Under the pieces are notes generated by a model. That model was not told the origin of the DNA. It did not search any database and was given only the letters and a program-made list of their open reading frames with translations. A program made the position numbers and the translations under genes. DNA of 7,561 nucleotides, taken from positions 1 to 7,561 of the forward strand of contig URKY01000073.1 in assembly GCA_900548465.1 (NCBI GenBank). The letters are read 5' to 3'. Each line of letters begins with the position of its first letter. The stretch's first letter is position 1. Positions 1 through 4,710 of the stretch are shown piece by piece. This DNA is from an uncultured Eubacterium sp. (lineage in GTDB: Bacteria > Bacillota > Clostridia > Lachnospirales > Lachnospiraceae).

Positions 1-36
1 CATTATGACTTCGGTTTCTTGGCATGGTTCTATTAA
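1..36 (+). CDS. Possible 3' end of an upstream gene (partial)
   Basis: Frame 1 reads HYDFGFLAWFY and stops with TAA at 34-36, one base before a strong hairpin terminator at 38-72. A stop codon directly followed by a terminator is the usual layout of a gene end. A second frame (starting at base 2) stays open through the hairpin, so the assignment rests on position alone. Eleven residues are too few to name the product. Confidence 0.3.
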   Translation, partial: HYDFGFLAWFY

Positions 37-37
37 G

Positions 38-79
38 ATTATGACATCGTACCAATGGTATGGTGTCATAATTGTTTTA
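38..79 (+). terminator. Hairpin terminator at left edge
   Basis: Bases 38-54 and 56-72 form an inverted repeat. As RNA, all 17 positions can pair if two G-U wobbles are allowed; in practice the central CCAATGG would open into a small loop. A T-rich stretch (TTGTTTTAT) follows on the plus strand. It probably ends the transcript of the gene that lies left of the window and insulates the deiminase promoter downstream. Confidence 0.7.
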
Positions 80-175
80 TATACTATTGATAGATAATCA
101 CATGTAAAATCATTTAAATGAAGGTATACGAATCGTTTTGCATTTTTGAGTAAATAGATTGTTTGGCTATGCACT

Positions 176-183
176 TATCTTTG
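176..183 (+). promoter_or_regulatory. Bacteroides -7 promoter box for the deiminase gene
   Basis: TATCTTTG at 176-183 matches the Bacteroides sigma-ABfr -7 consensus TAnnTTTG exactly, and the flanking C also fits. No good -33 TTTG was found at the usual 19-21 base spacing; the nearest TTTG copies, at 162-165 and 145-148, are too close and too far. Transcription would start near 190, giving a leader of about 90 bases before the ATG at 283. The leader holds a small TGCCA/TGGCA stem (223-234) followed by five T residues. Confidence 0.6.
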
Positions 184-282
184 CATTGTGATATTTGTGA
201 GATCGTTTTAAGCTATGGATATTGCCAAATGGCATTTTTCTAGTTATAACATATTATTATTGGTTTTTCGTTAGGTAAGATT

Positions 283-1149
283 ATGGTTACAGAACAGTAT
301 AAAGATGCCATTTATTTCTCAAGTCTTTTTGCTTGGCATTATCCCAATGTTTATAAAGAAATATCAGACATTCTTGTTTACCACCATATAGAGCATGGTA
401 CATTACTACACACTAAAGATTATTGGTGTCGAGATTATATGCCAATACAGTGGGGATTTAAGTCTTATATTCAATTTCGCTATGAACCTGATTATTTGAA
501 GGATAAGCCACAGTACAAAACTAATATTATTCCTGTACTTAAAGCTATGAGTAGAGATATGGATATTACACAGTCTCCACTTATTGTTGATGGGGGAAAT
601 GTAGTCGTGTGTGAAGCGAATTCAAAGTGGATAGGATCATGTATGAGAGGTCGGAAACCAATTGTCATCATGACAGAAAAGGTATTTCAGGAAAATTCAC
701 AGATTGACCAGAGCGAAGTACTGGCAATACTAAAGGAAAACTTTTATGGAGCAGATATTGTATTTCTACCATGGGACAAATATGATATCTGTGGTCATAC
801 AGATGGAATTATTCATAATATTGGTGATGGTAAGATATTGGTCAACTTGAAAGTTTATCCTCCAGAGATAGAACGAGAAATGAGACGTAGATTGAGTGAC
901 GATTTTGCCGTTATAGATTTAAAACTTAGCAAGTATGATGAAAATAGTTGGGCATATATAAATATGCTTCAGACACGTGATGTAATCATAATTCCCGGAC
1001 TTGGATTACCTACAGATGGAGAGGCTTTAAGCCAGATAAAAGAATTGCATCCTTCCTATGATGGACGAATTTACCAGATTAATATAGCTCCGATTATAAA
1101 GAAATGGGGAGGTGCATTGAATTGTTTGTCTTGGACTGTGACTAAATAA
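283..1149 (+). CDS. Peptidyl-arginine/agmatine deiminase family protein
   Basis: This is probably a cytoplasmic guanidino-group hydrolase of the agmatine deiminase / bacterial peptidylarginine deiminase (PAD_porph) family, which turns a guanidinium into a ureido group plus ammonia through a cysteine thiolate. Visible family marks are W48-C-R50-D51-Y-M-P53 (the WxRDxGP-like substrate motif), V102-DGGN106, the G171-H-T-D174 motif with the catalytic His172, and G276-G-A-L-N-Cys281 near the C-terminus with the nucleophile. At 288 residues it is shorter than usual agmatine deiminases (roughly 340-370). The residue before the catalytic Cys is Asn, where agmatine deiminases normally have His, and the EGG motif reads DGG. 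Substrate is therefore uncertain: agmatine, a peptide arginine or another guanidine are all possible. There is no signal peptide, unlike secreted Porphyromonas PAD. The ATG at 283 has only a weak purine stretch upstream. The gene ends with tandem stops TAATAA and has no partner enzyme of the agmatine-to-putrescine route beside it. Confidence 0.8.
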   Translation: MVTEQYKDAIYFSSLFAWHYPNVYKEISDILVYHHIEHGTLLHTKDYWCRDYMPIQWGFKSYIQFRYEPDYLKDKPQYKTNIIPVLKAMSRDMDITQSPLIVDGGNVVVCEANSKWIGSCMRGRKPIVIMTEKVFQENSQIDQSEVLAILKENFYGADIVFLPWDKYDICGHTDGIIHNIGDGKILVNLKVYPPEIEREMRRRLSDDFAVIDLKLSKYDENSWAYINMLQTRDVIIIPGLGLPTDGEALSQIKELHPSYDGRIYQINIAPIIKKWGGALNCLSWTVTK

Positions 1150-1179
1150 TAAGTAGAAAAAATAAAATAAGTAAGAAAT

Positions 1180-1278
1180 ATGGAACTAATTATTGGATTT
1201 ACAATATTATTTTTGATTGGTGTAAAACTGAATCGATGGATAAATGGTAGCCTTGTCAGATTGTTGTCAACAGGATAA
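1180..1278 (+). CDS. Possible 32-residue single-helix membrane peptide
   Basis: A short open frame starts at ATG 1180, 30 bases after the deiminase stop, and ends in TAA at 1278. The product starts MELIIGFTILFLIGVKLNRW and continues with a short polar tail. About 14 hydrophobic residues followed by Lys/Arg would fit one short membrane helix with a cytoplasmic positive tail. The upstream bases are A-rich, as in many Bacteroides translation starts, but no Shine-Dalgarno is present. In DNA this AT-rich, such an ORF can arise by chance, and I recognise no family. Confidence 0.3.
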   Translation: MELIIGFTILFLIGVKLNRWINGSLVRLLSTG

Positions 1279-1335
1279 GAATAGCATCACTACGGGATAA
1301 TTCATTAAATTCAAAATTTATAAAATAAAAATTGT

Positions 1336-1806
1336 ATGATATCAGCGTTATCGACTTTCAAACCTATACTTTATATTGATATGGATAATGTATTAGTTGA
1401 CTTCCAATCAGGTATTAACAAATTGAGTGAATACGAAAAGAAAGAATATGAGGGACGATATGATGAAGTTCCTAACATTTTTGCGAAAATGTATCCATAT
1501 AAAGGAGCAATTGATGCTTTCCATCGTTTAGTACGTTTTTATGATGTGTACATTCTTTCCACGGCACCTTGGAATAATCCTTCTGCTTGGTCGGATAAAC
1601 TTGTATGGGTGAAAAAATGGTTAGGTACATATAGCTATAAACGATTAATTCTTAGCCATCATAAAAATTTAAACAAAGGAGACTTCTTGATAGATGATCG
1701 CCTCAAAAATGGTGCGGAAAATTTTAGTGGTGAATTGATATTATTTGGTTCGGAGCAGTATCCGAATTGGGACTCTGTTGTTGACTATTTGATATCATCT
1801 AAGTGA
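1336..1806 (+). CDS. 5'(3')-deoxyribonucleotidase, NT5C-like (HAD superfamily)
   Basis: A cytosolic HAD phosphatase expected to remove the phosphate from deoxynucleoside 5'- (or 3'-) monophosphates, helping to balance dNTP pools. Motif I is Y13-I-Asp15-M-Asp17-N-V, with Asp15 as nucleophile and Asp17 as general acid/base. Motif II is the Ser75/Thr76 pair in ILSTAPWNNP. Lys114 probably provides motif III, and Asp120-Asp121 in FLIDDR bind magnesium. The run SHHKNLNKGDFLIDDR, then NGAENF and LILFG, is characteristic of the NT5C type. Length (156 aa) is a little under the usual 170-200, and the residue after the second Asp is Asn18 where Gly is common. The start at 1336 adds about nine residues before the core; the A-rich leader has no Shine-Dalgarno. 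It lies in the same orientation as its neighbours, 84 bases before the next gene. Confidence 0.85.
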   Translation: MISALSTFKPILYIDMDNVLVDFQSGINKLSEYEKKEYEGRYDEVPNIFAKMYPYKGAIDAFHRLVRFYDVYILSTAPWNNPSAWSDKLVWVKKWLGTYSYKRLILSHHKNLNKGDFLIDDRLKNGAENFSGELILFGSEQYPNWDSVVDYLISSK

Positions 1807-1854
1807 GAAATAAAAAAAAGTTGATATATTCAGACAACTCTTTACTAAAAAGAT

Positions 1855-1862
1855 TATCTTTA
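1855..1862 (+). promoter_or_regulatory. Weak -7-like box before the glycosylase-like gene
   Basis: TATCTTTA at 1855-1862 differs from TAnnTTTG only in its last base. It sits 28 bases before the ATG at 1891, which would give a short leader. No -33 element was found at normal spacing. The gene could equally be read through from the nucleotidase promoter, because no convincing plus-strand terminator lies between them. Confidence 0.3.
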
Positions 1863-1890
1863 CCCAAAGAAATTTAATATTATAATAATC

Positions 1891-2628
1891 ATGGATACTT
1901 TGAAAAAAGAAATTGCAATTTTAATACAATGTAGTGACTTTAAGGAAATAGAGAAACAGCTTCAAACAATTAATAAATTGATAGTTACAAATTATATGTT
2001 TGAGTTGAGTAATGGGTTGCGGATTTACCCAATTGAAGTAGAAGCTTATTTTAAGCACCCAAAGTTTAATGATGGGTTTGTGCATGGAAATGAACTGCAA
2101 AAGAATAATTATGGAAAATTTTATGTTCATCGTACAGGCATGACGAAGAATTCAAAAATTAAAGGTGGCACCAGAGGAGGTATTGATCTTTGCTTATCTG
2201 ATAGTACTGATATATATTATGGTATCTTGATAAGAAGTGCGCAGTTTGATGATGGCACAATAAAATTCGGACCAAATAATGTTTTAAAATTCATTGTTGA
2301 GGATAAGAATTTAGATTATAATACTTTGGAGGAAGAATTTGTTTTAAAAGAAGCTGTTGAAGATTGTCGTGATAGAGAAAATAAATCAATTATTTTACAT
2401 TCTACACGTGTTGGTTTAGGCAGAAATCAAAGTGATGATTTTAGAGACTCGCAATTGCGAACAATAGCAGGGCCGCTGCTTTCATCTTATGCATATAAAG
2501 AAAAGGAAAATGTTTTTAAGCACTATATTATTAATGAAAATATATCAAAAGAGGAAGCCGAAAAGATTTCTATTGATATCCTCGGGTATTGTCCTAAGTC
2601 TTTGATAAAGAGTGTATATCAGGCATGA
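1891..2628 (+). CDS. Divergent 3-methyladenine/alkyladenine DNA glycosylase-like protein (AAG/MPG fold)
   Basis: I read this 245-residue protein as a remote relative of AAG/MPG glycosylases, which flip out alkylated or deaminated purines and cut the N-glycosidic bond. The family landmarks occur in order. GLRIYPIEVEAYF (42-54) matches GxIVETEAYL, with Glu51 at the catalytic Glu and Tyr53 at the intercalating Tyr. His65 corresponds to the conserved active-site His. YGKFYVH (74-80) matches the LYVY strand, and GGIDLCLS (96-103) the CMNI strand. YYGILIRSAQ (109-118) matches GVLLRALEP, with Arg115 conserved. GPNNVLKF (127-134) matches GPSKL, and RVGLG (173-177) matches RVGVG. The T-x-RN-MF loop of the family is not recognisable, and the N-terminal 35 residues and C-terminal tail have no match I can name. 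Start ATG 1891 is the first in frame. The pattern supports the fold; activity on DNA, or on another base-containing substrate, is inferred. A catalytically altered homologue remains possible. Confidence 0.6.
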   Translation: MDTLKKEIAILIQCSDFKEIEKQLQTINKLIVTNYMFELSNGLRIYPIEVEAYFKHPKFNDGFVHGNELQKNNYGKFYVHRTGMTKNSKIKGGTRGGIDLCLSDSTDIYYGILIRSAQFDDGTIKFGPNNVLKFIVEDKNLDYNTLEEEFVLKEAVEDCRDRENKSIILHSTRVGLGRNQSDDFRDSQLRTIAGPLLSSYAYKEKENVFKHYIINENISKEEAEKISIDILGYCPKSLIKSVYQA

Positions 2629-2636
2629 TAGTTACT

Positions 2637-2676
2637 AATTTTGTATAAGAGTGATATTTCACCCTTATACAAAATT
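2637..2676. terminator. Bidirectional terminator between convergent genes
   Basis: Arms 2637-2654 and 2659-2676 pair at 17 of 18 positions around a TATT loop. The stem starts with AATTTT and ends with AAAATT, so each strand ends its hairpin in T residues and it can serve both the glycosylase-like gene (stop 2628) and the regulator (stop codon 2675-2677). The last two bases of the right arm lie within the regulator's stop codon. Confidence 0.8.
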
Positions 2677-3568
2677 ATTTAATGATTGGAATCCAAACTT
2701 CAGTAAGAAGCTCTTTCACATCTGTGTCAGCGGGAGAGTTCAAGTAATGTTCCAAGATTGGAGTTTCTCCTAAGCAATATGATTGCGGTAATTGTTTCAA
2801 TATTATCTCATAGAAGGCATCTAACAATGCATAATCTCCTTGATGAATATAAACTGCGTATGTACCTTGAGGTAAATCCATATGTTTTATTGGATTAGTA
2901 AGAGGAGGATTGGATCCTACTCTTTTTTGAATGGCTATACAAGCGTAAAAACGGCATTTTTCTAATGAGGTAATGTCTGTATCATCATAAGCTATCCCCC
3001 AATAATCTTCCTTATCTGGTAATAAAGAGTTTTCTTTAGCATATTTATATAGGCAATCCCAAGTGTATGTCTCAAAAGCAACTGTGCTACAAGTGTCATA
3101 ATTGCCAATATAAGATAAAAATAAGACAGGTATTGTTTCTGATTCCACTATGCGGTAAGGAGAAATACATGAAGGATAAGTATGACTTGTTTCCAATAAT
3201 TTCTTTTGTAGTTCTCGAGGAGTGAGATTGTATTTTTTTTGAAGTGTATTATTTAAAGCTGACTGGTTAGCAAATCCAATATATTCATATATTTCAGCTA
3301 TACTTTTTTTATTATCTTTGAGTAATTGCTGGGCGTATTCCATACGTGTGCGAATGATATATTGATGTATTGTTTCGCTAGTGTAAGCTTTAAACATCAG
3401 CTGAAGATTGCGAGCAGACATGCATGCTATTTTAGCTAATTCTGGTATAGACATCAAACGATTGAACTCATCAGCAGTTTTACCTGTCCAATTCTTTTGT
3501 ATCATGGAATTTAGATAATGAAGAATAGTCTCGATTTGTCCTTGATAGGAGAATTTGTTGGAATTCAT
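2675..3568 (-). CDS. AraC-family regulator with GyrI-like effector-binding domain
   Basis: A 297-residue transcription regulator. Residues about 41-122 form the double helix-turn-helix of AraC/XylS proteins: SIPELAKIACMSARNLQLMFK is helix-turn-helix one, and SIAEIYEYIGFANQSALNNTL followed by KKYNLTPRELQ is the second, the family signature. Residues about 135-297 are a GyrI/SbmC-like (Rob C-terminal type) small-molecule-binding domain, seen in the start PYRIVESETIPVLFLSYIG, the central DYWGIAYDD and the typical end ELLTEVWIPI. Proteins of this layout sense hydrophobic or cationic compounds and activate efflux or stress genes; the ligand here is unknown. The gene converges on the glycosylase-like gene and is followed by no co-oriented target, so its regulon may lie elsewhere. 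The start at 3568 is supported by the promoter at 3617-3624 and by the purine run AAAGAAAAG just upstream of the ATG. Confidence 0.9.
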   Translation of the reverse strand: MNSNKFSYQGQIETILHYLNSMIQKNWTGKTADEFNRLMSIPELAKIACMSARNLQLMFKAYTSETIHQYIIRTRMEYAQQLLKDNKKSIAEIYEYIGFANQSALNNTLQKKYNLTPRELQKKLLETSHTYPSCISPYRIVESETIPVLFLSYIGNYDTCSTVAFETYTWDCLYKYAKENSLLPDKEDYWGIAYDDTDITSLEKCRFYACIAIQKRVGSNPPLTNPIKHMDLPQGTYAVYIHQGDYALLDAFYEIILKQLPQSYCLGETPILEHYLNSPADTDVKELLTEVWIPIIK

Positions 3569-3616
3569 ATCTTTTCTTTATCTTTTGGGGTACTCTTTTA
3601 TCATGATTGATATTCG

Positions 3617-3624
3617 CAAAGATA
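3617..3624 (-). promoter_or_regulatory. Bacteroides -7 promoter box for the AraC-type regulator
   Basis: On the minus strand this reads TATCTTTG, an exact TAnnTTTG match followed by C. Transcription would start near 3610, leaving a leader of about 40 bases before the ATG at 3568. No TTTG was seen at the expected -33 spacing. The TGATTC repeats at 3653-3658 and 3665-3670, 12 bases apart, would lie about 45-60 bases upstream of the start, where an activator or the regulator itself could bind. Confidence 0.6.
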
Positions 3625-3840
3625 GTATTTATATGCTCATCCTATATGAAAATGATTCAAAAGTTGATTCTGTCTTGAGCATATTGACTTCGAAATATCA
3701 ATGTAATAAAAGACATGATTATTACAATGATTTCTCATATCCGTTTCTGGCTTAAAAAATATTTCTTTGGAAAATCTAATTGTTTTATCTTTGAAATTTT
3801 CCAGATTAGAGAGAAGTGGATAGAAGAAGTAGAATCAAAT

Positions 3841-3938
3841 AAAAGCAGCTATTTTCCGCAGCTAAAGCAATGCTTTAGCCTACTTAAAGCGCCGCTTTCC
3901 TTCTCTTAAAACGCTGCTTTTTTTCTTTCTGCTTAAGC
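3841..3938. repeat. Cluster of nested GC-rich palindromes ending in a T-run
   Basis: An outer stem of nine pairs (AAAAGCAGC 3841-3849 with GCTGCTTTT 3913-3921) encloses two perfect palindromes. The first is GCTAAAGCA-A-TGCTTTAGC (3861-3879) and the second AAAGCG-C-CGCTTT (3886-3898). A further GCTTAAGC lies at 3931-3938. The outer stem runs into seven T residues (3918-3924), so on the plus strand the whole would fold as a multi-branched hairpin with a terminator tail. All parts are variants of AAAGC/GCTTT, in sharp contrast to the AT-rich surroundings. It could be a dispersed palindromic repeat, a terminator or the 3' end of an RNA gene. Confidence 0.55.
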
Positions 3939-3974
3939 TGTATTCTCTATATATAAGAAACATTTATTTAATCT

Positions 3975-4042
3975 ACTCCTTCATTTTTCTTCTGAATTAC
4001 CAGTAAATAAGAATTTTGTGGGTGAAGGAGTGCTTCTTCACC
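3975..4042 (+). repeat. Overlapping inverted repeats with competing pairings
   Basis: ACTCCTTCA (3975-3983) is exactly complementary to TGAAGGAGT (4023-4031). The same second segment can instead pair locally: GGTGAAG (4021-4027) with CTTCACC (4036-4042) across an eight-base loop. The two foldings exclude each other. Only three T residues follow the local hairpin, so it is not a standard terminator. No function is assigned. Confidence 0.4.
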
Positions 4043-4177
4043 TTTGGAATTTGCAGAAAAAGAATACATAAAATAGATAATACAATAAAATATATATTTG
4101 TGTAAAAGATATTATCGTTCGATTATTCCTTTTGACTATTAAATGAATTGATGTTAGAAAATATCTATTTGATTTTT

Positions 4178-4207
4178 TTTGTTTTTCAATTTATTAGAAT
4201 AACTTTG
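4178..4207 (+). promoter_or_regulatory. Bacteroides promoter for the EF-Tu-like gene
   Basis: TAACTTTG at 4200-4207 matches TAnnTTTG exactly. TTTG at 4178-4181 gives a -33 element with an 18-base spacer, close to the usual 19-21. Transcription would begin near 4213, about 75 bases before the preferred ATG at 4288. This is one of the better two-part promoters in the window. Confidence 0.6.
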
Positions 4208-4287
4208 ATAAATATACTTATAGCTAACATTGTCCGCCATTCTTTATTCTCACAAATTAGTTGATTATTTTTTATATTGTTACTATT

Positions 4288-4578
4288 ATGATTAGAATTA
4301 TAGCTAGTATAAGGTTATATAAGGATGGTCGTAGAACCCCATTTTATAGTGGGTATCGACCTTTATTTGATTTTATTGAGGAGACGAAAACTTCTGGTCA
4401 AATAACTTTGCTTGATAGGGAGGCTTTTTATCCCGGAGATGAGGGGGTAGTTGAAATAGCTTTTCTTATTAGAAGAGCTTTAGGAGATAATTTTTCTGAA
4501 GGCACTAAGTTTACCTTTGGAGAAGGACGAAAGCACGTAGGAGAAGGTGAAGTAAAAGAAATATTAGAGTTAGAGTAA
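4288..4578 (+). CDS. Stand-alone elongation factor Tu domain III-like protein
   Basis: The 96-residue product corresponds almost end to end to domain III of EF-Tu, the C-terminal beta-barrel that contacts tRNA and EF-Ts. Marks of the domain are GRRTPFYSGYRP (14-25; EF-Tu GGRHTPFxxxYRP), FDFIEETKTSGQITL (27-41; FxFRTxDxTGxI), PGD (49-51), an EIAFLI strand (56-61; xVELI), and GTKFTFGEGRKHVGEGEV (72-89; GxRFAIREGGRTVGAGxV). The GTPase domain and domain II are absent, and no broken copy of them lies upstream, so this is a free-standing domain and not a decayed tuf gene. It cannot bind GTP. The frame is also open back to TTG at 4261, but ATG 4288 starts exactly at the domain edge and is preferred. 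No Shine-Dalgarno is visible. Its role is unknown; a link to translation, or acting as a mimic of EF-Tu, is inference. Confidence 0.8.
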   Translation: MIRIIASIRLYKDGRRTPFYSGYRPLFDFIEETKTSGQITLLDREAFYPGDEGVVEIAFLIRRALGDNFSEGTKFTFGEGRKHVGEGEVKEILELE

Positions 4579-4596
4579 TGTCAAAGTATATAAGTT

Positions 4597-4617
4597 TGAA
4601 TTGAATAACTCAATTTA
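4597..4617 (+). terminator. Weak hairpin after the EF-Tu-like gene
   Basis: TGAATTGA (4597-4604) pairs with TCAATTTA (4610-4617) with one G-U wobble around a five-base loop, 18 bases after the stop codon. The stem is AT-rich and no continuous T-run follows, so termination here would be inefficient. Confidence 0.3.
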
Positions 4618-4674
4618 CATAAAATACTATTATTAATTTTTCTTGGTTTCAAAACACAATTAAAGGATTAACTA

Positions 4675-4682
4675 TACCTTTG
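4675..4682 (+). promoter_or_regulatory. Bacteroides -7 promoter box for the GNAT/hydrolase gene
   Basis: TACCTTTG at 4675-4682, followed by C, is an exact TAnnTTTG match 28 bases before the ATG at 4711. The predicted start near 4688 leaves a leader of about 20 bases. No TTTG stands at the normal -33 distance; TTGG at 4644-4647 is too far. Confidence 0.65.
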
Positions 4683-4710
4683 CACTATCTTTTATAAAAC
4701 ACGTATTGTT

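Larger units (their letters stand above)
3569..4287. other. Long AT-rich intergenic region with structured elements
   Basis: About 720 bases without a convincing gene. In order it holds the regulator's leader and promoter, a pair of TGATTC direct repeats (3653-3658 and 3665-3670), a cluster of nested palindromes (3841-3938), a pair of competing inverted repeats (3975-4042), an AT-rich stretch with no feature I can name (4043-4177), and the promoter of the EF-Tu-like gene. Two plus-strand open frames of 66 and 64 codons lie in 3555-3909. One runs across the regulator's promoter and the other into the palindromes, so neither looks like a gene. No remnant of an EF-Tu GTPase domain is seen upstream of the EF-Tu-like gene. 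Confidence 0.6.

Noticed and set aside
1813..1840. AGTTG/CAACT inverted repeat beside an A-run, resembling a minus-strand terminator
   Set aside because: Only five pairs in the stem, and no minus-strand gene lies to its right that would need it.
1921..2130. Minus-strand 69-codon frame with hydrophobic content
   Set aside because: It lies antisense within the glycosylase-like gene; the apparent hydrophobicity comes from reading AT-rich codons backwards.
3555..3909. Two overlapping plus-strand open frames (66 and 64 codons) in the gap right of the regulator
   Set aside because: The first starts inside the regulator's coding end and crosses its promoter; the second takes its C-terminus from the palindrome cluster. 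Neither shows a recognisable family or a start signal.
4093..4100. TATATTTG, another TAnnTTTG match
   Set aside because: It sits in an AT-rich repeat-like run with no -33 element and almost 190 bases from the next start; a better promoter lies at 4178-4207.
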